Below are positions 25,392 through 33,864 of a stretch of 42,371 nucleotides of DNA, piece after piece (the first letter of the stretch is position 1; every line of letters begins with the position of its first letter). A model generated the notes under the pieces. That model was not told the DNA's origin and made no database searches. It saw nothing but the letters and a program-made list of their open reading frames with translations. This DNA comes from Deltaproteobacteria bacterium (GTDB taxonomy: Bacteria > Myxococcota_A > Polyangia > Nannocystales > Nannocystaceae): positions 1 through 42,371 of the forward strand of contig RFGU01000052.1 of assembly GCA_003696955.1 (NCBI GenBank), given 5' to 3'. A program made the translations under genes and the position numbers.

Positions 25392-26945
25392 ATGGCTCGC
25401 CCCCCCCTACGATTCCTGCCGTTCGTCGCGGCCGCGGTCGCCGCGGCCCCCTCCCCCGCCCTCGCCGGCCCCAAGGCCGACGGACTGCCCGTCACCGCCG
25501 AGGTCCCGTGGGTCCGCTACGCGAACTCGGCCGCCGGGCGCACCCTCGTCGAGGAGATCTACGACGTGGACCTCGACCCGGCCGACATGCCCCCTGCCAT
25601 CCGTCAAGGCGACATGGTCTTCGGCCCCGAGTCGTTCGCGCGGGACATCCTCGACGCCCTCGACCTGCCCTTGCCGGGCCTGAACCAAGATCCGACGCCG
25701 GGGGTGCTGGTCCTCGAGATGAACGGGGTCACGCTACGCCCCTACTGCGGGAACGGAGAATCGGCCAACGGTGCCCTCAACTGTTCGCCGCTCGTGGATC
25801 AGGAGACGGTCTTCCCTTCGGTGGGCAACCAAGCGGCAATCTTGCAGAAGGTGCGGGGCTACATGCAGGACTTCGGGCTCGTCGTCTCGGGCAACCGTCC
25901 GCCGCCGTACCTGCCCTACACCCTCGCCGTGATCGGGGGCAGTGCCTCCAACGCCGGCTACGGCGGGGGCACGTGTGGCATCGCGAACGTGGCGTGCGAC
26001 GGTCTCAAGCGCAACCATGTCTCGCTTACGTTCACGTCCTGCGGATCCTCCCTGATCCCGGACATCGTGGCGCAGGAGACCTCCCACAACTGGGGGCTCG
26101 AGCACACGAACAACCCCACCGACCTCCTCTACCCCACGGCCAACGGCGGAGCCAAGACCTACGTGGACAGTTGCATGAACATCGTCTCGAACAACGGGCC
26201 GATCCAGTGCGACTACGTCCACGAGCACTACTGCCCGCAAGGGGGCGGCAGCCAGCAGAACTCCTACCAAGAGATGCTCGGGGTGTTCGGCCCGGCCTAC
26301 ACCGACACGAGCCCCCCCCAGATCGTGTCGATCACGCCGGCCGACGGGTCGACCTTCTCACCCGACGACAGCTTCACCGTCTCGGCCAACGTCGACGAGG
26401 ACACGAACTTCGTCGGGGTGCGGTGGACGTGGACGGAGGGCGTGCCGGAGGAGATCGCCAACAGCGAGGGCACCTACACCAAGTGCACGAACAAGGTGTG
26501 CGACGACGACTTCGGCGTGTTCTTGGACCCCAACGAGACGAACTGGGACTTTCTCACCATCGGTCCGGGCGCGCCGGCCGGCACGTACTCGTTCACGTTC
26601 GAGGTCATGGACGCCTTCGGGCAGAGCGACATGCAGACCATCACCGTGCAGGTCGTCGGCGGCGGCACGAGCGGGGGCGACACGTCGGGCGGTGACACGT
26701 CGGGCGGTGACACGTCGGGCGGCGGCACGTCGGGCGGCGGCACGACCACGGGTGGCACCGACGGGAGCGCGTCGGCCGGGGGCACCTCGGGCGGAAGCGA
26801 CACCACCGCCGCGACCGGGTCGACCACGGCCGGCGGCGAGGACGAAGGCGACGGGTGCGGATGCGCCACCCCGGGGCACCACCACGGCCGTGCGACATGG
26901 CTCGCCTTCGCGGCCCTCCTCGGCCTGCGAAGGCGCCGACGCTAG
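25392..26945 (+). CDS. MYXO-CTERM surface protein with a degenerate metzincin-like motif
   Basis: 517 residues. Signal peptide (1-25, ending ALA). Residues about 140-260 resemble a metzincin-type metalloprotease: IVAQETSHNWGLEHTN gives Q228-E229-x-x-H232-x-x-G235-x-x-H238, that is HExxHxxGxxH with the first His replaced by Gln. Downstream NNPTDLLYP replaces the usual Met-turn Met with Leu. Residues about 300-420 look like an Ig/bacterial beta-sandwich domain (PPQIVSITPADGSTFSPDDSF...). Then six GGDTS-like pentapeptide repeats and a MYXO-CTERM tail: GCGC, a hydrophobic helix (TWLAFAALLGL) and RRRRR. The tail directs cell-surface anchoring in myxobacteria. The frame is open back to 24129, but the ATG at 25392 starts the signal peptide. 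Either an inactive binding protein or an enzyme tolerating Gln at the zinc. Confidence 0.85.
   Translation: MARPPLRFLPFVAAAVAAAPSPALAGPKADGLPVTAEVPWVRYANSAAGRTLVEEIYDVDLDPADMPPAIRQGDMVFGPESFARDILDALDLPLPGLNQDPTPGVLVLEMNGVTLRPYCGNGESANGALNCSPLVDQETVFPSVGNQAAILQKVRGYMQDFGLVVSGNRPPPYLPYTLAVIGGSASNAGYGGGTCGIANVACDGLKRNHVSLTFTSCGSSLIPDIVAQETSHNWGLEHTNNPTDLLYPTANGGAKTYVDSCMNIVSNNGPIQCDYVHEHYCPQGGGSQQNSYQEMLGVFGPAYTDTSPPQIVSITPADGSTFSPDDSFTVSANVDEDTNFVGVRWTWTEGVPEEIANSEGTYTKCTNKVCDDDFGVFLDPNETNWDFLTIGPGAPAGTYSFTFEVMDAFGQSDMQTITVQVVGGGTSGGDTSGGDTSGGDTSGGGTSGGGTTTGGTDGSASAGGTSGGSDTTAATGSTTAGGEDEGDGCGCATPGHHHGRATWLAFAALLGLRRRRR
26658..26747 (+). repeat. Six 15-bp tandem repeats encoding GGDTS-like units
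   Basis: In-frame 15-bp units (26658, 26673, 26688, 26703, 26718, 26733) encode GGGTS, GGDTS x3, GGGTS and GGGTT. The third and fourth units are identical in DNA, suggesting recent slippage. They form the flexible linker before the MYXO-CTERM tail. Confidence 0.85.
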
Positions 26946-26949
26946 GGGC

Positions 26950-27912
26950 TCACCTCCCGCGGCGTAGCTGGGCCCGCACCTCCTTGGCGCGGGCCTTGCG
27001 GTCCGCCCCGATGCCCGGGTCGTCTCCGATGGGACCCGTTTCGACCCGCAACGTTCCGGCCGCGTTCCCGGTGGGGACGAGGATCGTCCCCGGTACGGCG
27101 ACATCGCGGTGGACGAGGGCGAGACCGCAGCCTTCGTCCGGGCCCGCGACCCAACTCGAAAGCCGCCCGGCGTCGGCGCGGGACTCGGCGGACAGGTCGA
27201 TGGGCGGTGCCGCGCCCTCGGGGAGCGTCCCCGCAACCGCCACCAACACGCGGCGGACGCCACCGCGGGCGTGGATCCGGGCGAGCGGCTCTTGGCCGAG
27301 GTAACACCCCTTCTCGTAACTTACGGCGTCGGCGAATCCCACCTCGGGCGGAAGCCTCCCCGGCACGATCTCCCGGCGCCAACCTGGCCGGTGGCTCGTC
27401 ACCCGGTGCCGCTCGAAGCCATCGGGCTCGGCCCACTGCGACGCACTCGCACGGTCGCGGGTCCACTCGAGCGGCCCGACGACCAACACGCCGGGCGCGG
27501 GATGCACGGTGGGCGCGATCACGCCGGGGGCTTCCCTCGAAACCGTAGGCTCCGGCGCGTCGTCCGACCAAGCGAACGCCACGCAGATCCCATCGGCGGC
27601 CGCCACCACGGCATCGTCCATGACCAGGTACTTGTCCAGGATCCCGAGCACCTCCTCCGCGACGTCGGAGGGCACCACCAGCCAGACGCCGGTCCCGTCA
27701 CCGTCCGCGGGGGCGGCCACCGCCACGACCTCGGCGACGATCTGCCCCTTGCGCGTGAGCAGAGCCGCCGGCAGCGCACGATCCCGGGGCCAGGCCAGGA
27801 CGTCCGCGGTGAGCACCCCCTGCAGGAAGGTGCGTGCGTCGGGCCCGGTGACCGAGAGCACACGACGGGCATCCGCGCCCGCCTCCGCGGCGGTGAGATC
27901 GACGATGGGCAT
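26950..27912 (-). CDS. ygfZ: Folate-binding protein YgfZ/GcvT family
   Basis: 320 residues. YgfZ-type proteins use tetrahydrofolate to help build or repair Fe-S clusters in certain enzymes. The signature KGCYLGQE (about 199-206), with the essential Cys, is intact and is followed by the usual 'RIHARGGVRR' segment. The N-terminal half has the GcvT-like pattern RVLSVTGPDARTFLQGVLTADV and LLTRKGQIVAEV. Start ATG 27912; the frame extends to a TTG at 27930. Its stop is 4 bases from that of the convergent MYXO-CTERM gene, and it is divergent from the TolC gene. Confidence 0.92.
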   Translation of the reverse strand: MPIVDLTAAEAGADARRVLSVTGPDARTFLQGVLTADVLAWPRDRALPAALLTRKGQIVAEVVAVAAPADGDGTGVWLVVPSDVAEEVLGILDKYLVMDDAVVAAADGICVAFAWSDDAPEPTVSREAPGVIAPTVHPAPGVLVVGPLEWTRDRASASQWAEPDGFERHRVTSHRPGWRREIVPGRLPPEVGFADAVSYEKGCYLGQEPLARIHARGGVRRVLVAVAGTLPEGAAPPIDLSAESRADAGRLSSWVAGPDEGCGLALVHRDVAVPGTILVPTGNAAGTLRVETGPIGDDPGIGADRKARAKEVRAQLRRGR

Positions 27913-27997
27913 CGGGCGGCATCGTGGCAATCCCCGGCCGCCACGGCAACCGCCGACCGGCTTTGACGCCCGTCATGGGCCGCGGTACGAGGGGCCC

Positions 27998-29665
27998 ATG
28001 ACGGTTGCGGCCCACGGACGCAGGGCGCCCCGCCGAGCGGGCTCTCGCCTCGCGCCCGCTCTGCTCGCGTTCGTCGTCGGTGCTTCGCAGGGGGCCGCCG
28101 TCGCCGCGCCGCCGGGCCGGGCGGCCCCGACGCCGAAGGAGCGCCCGGCCATGCCGGACTTTACGGCGAGCGGATTCGATCTGCCGACGGCCGCCCCCGA
28201 CGATCCGTACGGGCCGAGGCCCGACGGCGTGGCGCGGCTCTCCCTTTCCCAGATCCTCGAGCTGGCGGCCCGCAACCCGGCCGTCGAGGCGGCCGCCGCC
28301 CAGGTGCGGGCCCTCGAGACCCACGTCAAGAAGGCCAAGTTCGGTTGGCTCCCCGTCCTGGAGACGCGCCTGGCGCTCAGTCCGGGCGTGAACATCGTGT
28401 GCGACGACGTGGCCGTGACCACCCAGGGGGGCGAACCCCTGGACTTCCAGTGGTGCCGTCCGGGGACCGATCCCGACCTCGACGTCCAGACCATCGAAGG
28501 CTACTTCCGGCAGCTCGGCCAGGCGGGCGTGCGGTTCTCCATGGACATCGACGCGGTGTTCCCGGTCACCACCTTCGGCAAGCGATGGGCCGCCAAGGAG
28601 ATCGCGGAGCACGGCGTGGCCCTCGGCAAGCTCCGGCGCGCCCAGATCCTGGCCGAGACCGCCCTCTACGTGCAGCGTGCCCACACCACCTTGCTCTTCG
28701 CCCGTGAGACCATTCGGATCCTCGACGAGGCGAAGAAGGTGGCCGATCGAGCCAAGGCGCGCGTCGAGGCCGATCTCGGCGATCCCGAGGCCTTCGACTC
28801 GGACTTGAGCGAGACGAACCCCGAGCGGGATCCGGACGACCGCTTCCGCGTCGAGTTGGCCCGTCTCGACCTCGAGACGAAGATCCGCGAGGCCCGCAAG
28901 GTGGAGGCCCTGGCCCTGGCTGCCCTGTGGGCCCTGGCCGGTGAAGCCGCCCCCCGGGGATTCGACATCGCCGAGGACCGTCTCGTGCCGTGGCGACTTC
29001 CCGAGGGGATCGCCGACCTGGAAAGCTACAAGCAACGCGCCCTCGCCAACCGGCCGGAGGCGAAGATGGCCTCGGCAGCGGTCCGTCTGCGCAAGGCGCA
29101 ACAGAAGCTGGCGCGGCGCAATTTCCTCCCCGACCTGGCGGTCGTCGTCGGCTTTGGCCTCGCACGCTCGAACGCCGTCGACACCGACATGAGTCAGCTC
29201 TACTACCGGGACACCTTCAATTACTCCCGGCTCACGGCAGCCCTGGCCCTGCGCTGGAAATGGGACTTCCACAACCGCGCCTTCGATCTACAGCGCGCCG
29301 ACGCCGAGTTGAGCATGGCCCGCCACCAGCGCGACGCCGCTCACCTCTTGCTCGCGCAGGAGGTGGAACGGGCCTACTACGAGTTGCTCGAAGCCGGATA
29401 CGCCCGCGCCCAGTATCAGCAGGCGGCGGATCTCGCGTGGAAGCTGGTGGTGTCCCAGGAACAACGGGACAGCGTGGGCGGCGGCAACGCCAAGGATCTG
29501 GTCCGCGCCCTCGAGAAGTGGTTCGACTGGCGCTACAAGGCGGCCAAGGCCACCCTCGAGTTCAATGCGGCGCTTTCGCGGCTGTCCCGGACGGTCGGCG
29601 AGCCGGTGGCCGAACCGGCCTTCGAGCCTCGCCCGGACCGTGACCGTCCCGTACAATCCCCGTGA
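27998..29665 (+). CDS. TolC-family outer-membrane channel protein
   Basis: 555 residues. Signal peptide (about 1-38) with an Arg-rich start. Two repeats of long helices typical of TolC: about 75-330 (LSLSQILELAARNPAVEAAAAQVRALE...) and about 345-535 (YKQRALANRPEAKMASAAVRLRKAQQKLARRNFLPDLAVVVGFG...). Forms the outer-membrane exit duct of efflux or type I secretion systems. An acidic insert (about 262-285, DLGDPEAFDSDLSETNPERDPDD) lies between helices. ATG 27998 has a GAGGGG site close upstream. It is followed 39 bases later by an mlaC-like gene, an unusual partner; no inner-membrane pump or adaptor is encoded in the window. Confidence 0.9.
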   Translation: MTVAAHGRRAPRRAGSRLAPALLAFVVGASQGAAVAAPPGRAAPTPKERPAMPDFTASGFDLPTAAPDDPYGPRPDGVARLSLSQILELAARNPAVEAAAAQVRALETHVKKAKFGWLPVLETRLALSPGVNIVCDDVAVTTQGGEPLDFQWCRPGTDPDLDVQTIEGYFRQLGQAGVRFSMDIDAVFPVTTFGKRWAAKEIAEHGVALGKLRRAQILAETALYVQRAHTTLLFARETIRILDEAKKVADRAKARVEADLGDPEAFDSDLSETNPERDPDDRFRVELARLDLETKIREARKVEALALAALWALAGEAAPRGFDIAEDRLVPWRLPEGIADLESYKQRALANRPEAKMASAAVRLRKAQQKLARRNFLPDLAVVVGFGLARSNAVDTDMSQLYYRDTFNYSRLTAALALRWKWDFHNRAFDLQRADAELSMARHQRDAAHLLLAQEVERAYYELLEAGYARAQYQQAADLAWKLVVSQEQRDSVGGGNAKDLVRALEKWFDWRYKAAKATLEFNAALSRLSRTVGEPVAEPAFEPRPDRDRPVQSP

Positions 29666-29704
29666 ATCCCGCACCGCCCTGCCCCGTCGAACGCCGGGAA
29701 CGCC

Positions 29705-30346
29705 ATGTTCGGACGCCTCACCATCCTCCTCGTCCTCGTCCTGTCCGCCGCGCCTGCCGCGGCGTCTACGCAGATTGCCGCGACCGCGGCCCCCGGGAGC
29801 GCCGATGGCGGTGCAGACTCGGCGATGGCGGCCTTCCGCAGTCGCCACGAGAAGGTCCTGCGCCTGGTCCGCAAGCGGGCCGACGCCAAGCGCATCCAGC
29901 GTGAGGTGGATGCCCTGCTCGACTACAAGTGGATCGCGCAGGCGGCTCTCGGCGGCAAGGCGCGGTACGAGAAACGCTGTGCGCCGCGATGCGAGGAGTT
30001 CGAGGCCCTCCTCACCCGCCTCATCCGCGAAAACTACCTCAAGCGCATTCGGCTCGCCGACAAGGGAACGCTCGAGTACGTCGGCGAACAACGGCGTCCG
30101 CGTGCCGCCAAGGTCAACACCAAGGTGGAGTTCACCCGCGACGGGCGCCCCCAGTCCATTCGCATCGACTACGTGATGCACCGCGTGGACGGCAAGTGGC
30201 AGGTGCGCGACATCATCACCGACGGTGTGAGCCTCGCCCGGAACTACAAGTACGAGTTCAATCGAATCCTGCGCGAAGAAGGGGGCATCGATGCCCTCAT
30301 CGAGCGACTGCAATCCAAGCTGGACGAACTGGCCAAGGCACCGTGA
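29705..30346 (+). CDS. MlaC/Ttg2D-type periplasmic lipid-binding protein
   Basis: 213 residues. Signal peptide (about 1-20), then a helical and NTF2-like fold matching the MlaC/toluene-tolerance Ttg2D family: 'ALLDYKWIAQAALGGKARYE' (the D......aLG segment), 'LLTRLIRENYLKRI' and 'YVMHRVDGKWQVRDIITDGVSLARNYKYEFNRIL', the most typical stretch of the family. MlaC shuttles phospholipids between outer and inner membranes. The MlaFEDB permease is not in the window. It follows the TolC gene by 39 bases and is convergent with the TIGR02265-like gene, whose stop is 24 bases away. Confidence 0.9.
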   Translation: MFGRLTILLVLVLSAAPAAASTQIAATAAPGSADGGADSAMAAFRSRHEKVLRLVRKRADAKRIQREVDALLDYKWIAQAALGGKARYEKRCAPRCEEFEALLTRLIRENYLKRIRLADKGTLEYVGEQRRPRAAKVNTKVEFTRDGRPQSIRIDYVMHRVDGKWQVRDIITDGVSLARNYKYEFNRILREEGGIDALIERLQSKLDELAKAP

Positions 30347-30370
30347 CGACGGCGACCGGACTGCCGATCC

Positions 30371-30964
30371 TTACCACGTAATCTCGATCTGAACCTCGCG
30401 CGCGTCGCGATCGATGGTCATCGTCGAGGCTCCGTCCGCACCCGCCATTTCCGTCATGCCCTCGAGTCCCCCCTGCAAGGCGAGGAGGTAATCGGGGTAC
30501 TCCTCGAGGATCTCCGGATGGACGTCGCGCAGGTGGACGACGGCCCGGTTCGCATCGGGAAGGTACACCGACGGCACGCACATGTTTCGATAGGTGGTGT
30601 GCCAGTTGCGTTGGACCTGCCGATACAAGGACGCCGGTGAAATGCCGAAGAGCCGCAAGGCCCCGCTGACGATGGCCCTTAGAATGGGTGACCGGCCGTA
30701 ACGGCGCACGAAGAAGAAACGCCACAGCTTGACGGCCCGCTCCTTGCCCACGAGATCGACGGCGGCGAGCACGACCTGGGACGTCACGCGGGTGGGCAGG
30801 TACGCCGTGGAGGCAGCCTCCTCCACCCGGGCGAGGGCTTCGGGCGGTGCCTTGGCGCGAAGCTTCGCCTCGAGGCCCGGTTCGAACTCGTCGATCACCG
30901 CCAACATGTCCTGGGTGGCGCGGGCGCGCACCAGGGGAGGCTCGGTCGGATCCACTCCGTCCAT
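30371..30964 (-). CDS. TIGR02265/DUF2378-like myxobacterial protein
   Basis: 197 residues, cytoplasmic, no signal peptide. N-terminal helical half (LEAKLRAKAPPEALARVEEA...) and a C-terminal half SLYRQVQRNWHTTYRNM...VHLRDVHPEILEEYPDYLLALQGGLEGMTEMAG...VQIEITW. The pattern of a helical half followed by 'y...l.G.leg......... .W' resembles the Myxococcus paralogue family TIGR02265 (DUF2378), of unknown function, possibly related to heme-NO/4-vinyl-reductase folds. The match is from memory of the pattern, so moderate. Start ATG 30964 lacks a good ribosome site. Divergent from the SRAP gene. Confidence 0.72.
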   Translation of the reverse strand: MDGVDPTEPPLVRARATQDMLAVIDEFEPGLEAKLRAKAPPEALARVEEAASTAYLPTRVTSQVVLAAVDLVGKERAVKLWRFFFVRRYGRSPILRAIVSGALRLFGISPASLYRQVQRNWHTTYRNMCVPSVYLPDANRAVVHLRDVHPEILEEYPDYLLALQGGLEGMTEMAGADGASTMTIDRDAREVQIEITW

Positions 30965-31068
30965 GCACGCTGGAGGATACCGCACGGTACGGTCCTCTTC
31001 ACGTTCGCCCCCTTCGGCAGGCGATGGTGCCGGTGGTCGCCAGGGCCACGGCATGTCAAGCTCGACGC

Positions 31069-31809
31069 GTGTGCGGCAGGATCACCCTGACGATCCCGGA
31101 CGCCCTCGCCCTGGCCAGCGCCCTCGGCGTCGAGCCGCACGAGATCCCCGCGGACTACCGGCCCCGCTACAACATCGCCCCGGGCCAGTTCCACATCGTC
31201 GGACTCGGCGGATCCCCCCGGATCCGGTCCGCGAGATGGGGGCTCGTTCCCCATTGGGCGAAGGACGAGACGATTGCGCGGCACACGGTGAACGCCCGGG
31301 CCGAGACCGTCGCCCGAAAGCCGGCGTTTCGCGGGGCGTTTCGCAAGCGACGATGCGTCGTCGTCACGGACGGCTTCTACGAGTGGCACGGCCCCAAAGG
31401 CCATCGGACGCCCTTTTGGATCCACCCGGCGGGCGGCGGTCTCCTGCTGCTCGCCGGGCTCTACGAGCCGTGGTCCCAGCCCGCCGGAGATCCCCTGTGG
31501 ACCTTCACCGTCATCACGTGCCCGGCGGTCGCCGGGATTGCCGAGGTGCACCACCGGATGCCGGTGATGCTCGACGCCGACGACGCCACACGGTGGACCG
31601 ACCCGACGACGACGGATCCGAAAGCCCTGGAATCCCTGCTCGCGCCCGCGGTGCCCACGGACCTCGAGTTGCGGCCCGTCTCACGGCTCGTCAACGACGT
31701 GCGCAACGACGACCCGCGCCTCGTCGAACCCACCGGCCCCGTACGCACGGTTCGCAGGCATTCCGCGTCACGCACCGCCGCGCCGGCGAGCGGCTTCGAA
31801 GCCCCTTAG
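31069..31809 (+). CDS. SRAP domain protein (HMCES/YedK; abasic-site DNA crosslinker)
   Basis: 246 residues. The family covers abasic sites in single-stranded DNA by a thiazolidine link to Cys 2. All key residues are present: C2 exposed after Met removal (GTG-TGC start), N35 in YNIAPGQ, NARAET (75-80), E105 in GFYEWHG and H161-H162 in VHHRMP. The GTG at 31069 is required to place the catalytic Cys at position 2, so it is the true start even though its ribosome site is weak; the frame is open further up. The C-terminal 25 residues are Ala/Pro-rich. Overlaps the convergent AMIN-like gene by 4 bases. No SOS box recognised upstream. Confidence 0.94.
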   Translation: MCGRITLTIPDALALASALGVEPHEIPADYRPRYNIAPGQFHIVGLGGSPRIRSARWGLVPHWAKDETIARHTVNARAETVARKPAFRGAFRKRRCVVVTDGFYEWHGPKGHRTPFWIHPAGGGLLLLAGLYEPWSQPAGDPLWTFTVITCPAVAGIAEVHHRMPVMLDADDATRWTDPTTTDPKALESLLAPAVPTDLELRPVSRLVNDVRNDDPRLVEPTGPVRTVRRHSASRTAAPASGFEAP

Positions 31810-32582
31810 CCGCCCGGCGCCGGAGCGGGGGCGGCCGGCGGCTGCGATGCGTCGGGGAATTCGAGGACCAACAGGAAGTACCCGTTGGGGACATCGACCG
31901 TCTGGACGGTGGGCTCGGCCGGAGCCTTGAGCCGCAGCGTCGCCACCGCGTCGTCACCGGACCTGCGAACGACGACCTCCGACACGGGGGTCTTGTGGAA
32001 GCGCAGATCGAGGGGGCGCGTATTGTTGCGTACGTCGACGCGGGTCCCGGCGAAGCGCACACGGATGACGTCGCCTTCGCGTTCGATGGTGTAGGTGGTC
32101 TTGCGACTGATCTGGAAGAAGACGCGGGAGGATCGAGGACCACGCTCGAATCCGGGCCAGGTGAGCGTGGGCGGCACGGCGGAGGGTTCGGCCGGTGCCC
32201 ATGGTGGCACGACGCCCGCGCTCGACACCCGAACCCCCGAGTAGAAGCCGATGGGGTTGGGCGTGACCTCGGCGGCCGAAGGATCGTCGGCGAAGAGCGG
32301 CTTGGGCGGCGACTTGGACTTGGAGTACCCCCAGGTGCGGCTTAGGTCCGTGCTCGGGCTCATGTCCGCCTTGCGCGGAGCATCCGTGAACGGGTCCGCG
32401 GTGGACGGCCGGCCCGTGGGCGGCGGCACGGGGATCGGGGCCTGCCCGCTGCTCGGCGCGGGCCGAGGCGCTGCCGGGCTCGGCCCGGCCCCACGGACCG
32501 GCCCTTCCTGGGCGTCCGAAGGTTGCGCCGTATGCGCAACCAGGAGCAAGAGGGCCTGAAGCGAGATCTCGGAGGCACCCAT
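31806..32582 (-). CDS. AMIN-domain-like exported protein
   Basis: 258 residues. Weak signal peptide (EISLQALLLLVAHTAQPSDAQ), Pro/Ala/Gly-rich stretch (about 25-60), then a domain (about 140-245) with the AMIN pattern: SSRVFFQISRKTTYTIEREGDVIRVRFAGTRVDVRNNTRPLDLRFHKTPVSEVVVRRSGDDAVATLRLK. AMIN domains bind peptidoglycan or sit in secretin complexes and amidases. No amidase or secretin part is present. ATG 32582 lies 47 bases after folC in the same direction, so it may be the third gene of accD-folC. Ends in a Pro/Ala tail overlapping the SRAP stop. Confidence 0.65.
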   Translation of the reverse strand: MGASEISLQALLLLVAHTAQPSDAQEGPVRGAGPSPAAPRPAPSSGQAPIPVPPPTGRPSTADPFTDAPRKADMSPSTDLSRTWGYSKSKSPPKPLFADDPSAAEVTPNPIGFYSGVRVSSAGVVPPWAPAEPSAVPPTLTWPGFERGPRSSRVFFQISRKTTYTIEREGDVIRVRFAGTRVDVRNNTRPLDLRFHKTPVSEVVVRRSGDDAVATLRLKAPAEPTVQTVDVPNGYFLLVLEFPDASQPPAAPAPAPGG

Positions 32583-32629
32583 GGTGGAACGATCTTACCG
32601 GCCCTTTCCCGGTGCCACCAAGAAAAGCC

Positions 32630-33853
32630 TCACGCCGCCGGCGGCCGGCCCGTGGGATCCTGTGGATCCGGCCGGGCGAGGGTCGTCTCGGCGACGCCGA
32701 GGAGGTTCGCCACGGGACCCACCAGGCGAAAGGAACCGGCCACCACGCAGGTGCCGCCACGGGCCGCCATGCGCCCGACCCACGCGGCCGCCTCCGCAGG
32801 CCCGGAGAGCGCGCAGGCGCCTTCGGGTAACGGGGCGCCCTCGGGCCCGAGGTCCACGAATCGAACGTGCCGGGCCCGCGAGGCCAAAGGGGCGACCAGC
32901 GCCGCGGGATCCCGCGTCCCGATGCAACCGAAGACCACGAGGTCCGCGCGTCCGCCGGGGGCCCGCGCCGCGACGAGCGCGCCACAGGCGCGCAGGGCGT
33001 CCTCGTTGTGGGCCACGTCGAGCAGGATGGTCCCGCGGCCGAAGGGTACGACGGTCCCGCGGCCGAACGGAGGCGAAGCCGGCAGGTGGGACGCCGAAAG
33101 CTCCGGGACGAGCACCCGGCCGAGGGCCACGGCCAGGGCGCGCGCCGGGGCGAGGTGGTCCGGCCACCGCCCGGCTGCGGCACGGATCTCGTCGTCCGCC
33201 ATGAAGCGAAGCCGGGCGCCCACCGACCGGGCGTGATCGGAGAGCACACGACGAACGGGCGGCACCTGGGGGACCGACACCACCGCCTGTCCGGGTGCCA
33301 TGGCGCCGGCCTTCTCGCGGGCGATGGAGGCGAGATCCGGGCCGAGTACGTCCTGGTGGTCGAGCCCGATCCGCGTGACGCCCAGGGCCGCGGCTTCGAC
33401 GACCCCGGTCGCGTCGAGTCGGCCGCCGAGCCCGGCTTCGAGGACCACGACGTCGACGTCGGCGTCCTCGAAGATGCGAAGGGCCGCCAGGGTCAGGACC
33501 TCGAAGAAGGACAGCGGACGCGAAAGCCGTGGATCGTCCGCCACCGTCAGCACCGCTTCACACGCAGCACCGAGCACGTCGCGTTCCACGGAGAGGCCGT
33601 CGATGCGGACGCGCTCTTCGACCGACGAGAGGTGGGGCGAGGTGTAGGCCCCCACGCGGCGGCCCGCCGCACGCAACGCCTCGGACAGGGCGAACACGCA
33701 CGAGCCCTTGCCATTCGTACCCACCACGCGGAGCGCTGGGCGGTCGGCACACGGGGCACCGAGGGCCCGATGGGCCCCACGCACCGCATCGAGGCCGAGG
33801 CGAACCCCCGCCGCCCGGCGGGCGAACAACCTGCCGAAGTCCCAATCCGCCAT
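32630..33853 (-). CDS. folC: Folylpolyglutamate/dihydrofolate synthase FolC
   Basis: 407 residues. Adds glutamate to (dihydro)folate; Mur-ligase superfamily. Seen: P-loop GTNGKGS (45-51), YTSPHL, the central VVLEAGLGGRLDAT and IGLDHQDVLG segments, 'REKAGAM' and the C-terminal domain with LLDVAHNEDALRA. Start ATG 33853 is 11 bases after the accD stop. The adjacency accD-folC is widespread in bacteria and supports both calls. Just before LLDVAHN the chain contains a doubled PFGRGT made by a 24-bp tandem duplication. Confidence 0.93.
   Translation of the reverse strand: MADWDFGRLFARRAAGVRLGLDAVRGAHRALGAPCADRPALRVVGTNGKGSCVFALSEALRAAGRRVGAYTSPHLSSVEERVRIDGLSVERDVLGAACEAVLTVADDPRLSRPLSFFEVLTLAALRIFEDADVDVVVLEAGLGGRLDATGVVEAAALGVTRIGLDHQDVLGPDLASIAREKAGAMAPGQAVVSVPQVPPVRRVLSDHARSVGARLRFMADDEIRAAAGRWPDHLAPARALAVALGRVLVPELSASHLPASPPFGRGTVVPFGRGTILLDVAHNEDALRACGALVAARAPGGRADLVVFGCIGTRDPAALVAPLASRARHVRFVDLGPEGAPLPEGACALSGPAEAAAWVGRMAARGGTCVVAGSFRLVGPVANLLGVAETTLARPDPQDPTGRPPAA
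33029..33070 (-). repeat. 24-bp tandem duplication inside folC
   Basis: The unit at 33029-33052 is repeated from 33053, with 17 of the 18 bases up to 33070 identical; it encodes PFGRGT twice in frame. This adds eight residues in the loop before the conserved LLDVAHN strand. Confidence 0.7.
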
Positions 33854-33864
33854 GAAGGATGGAG

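Noticed and set aside
27963..27991. TTGACG ... TACGAG promoter before the TolC gene
   Set aside because: The 17-base spacing is right but the -10 is poor and the start site would fall on the ATG, leaving the good ribosome site untranscribed.
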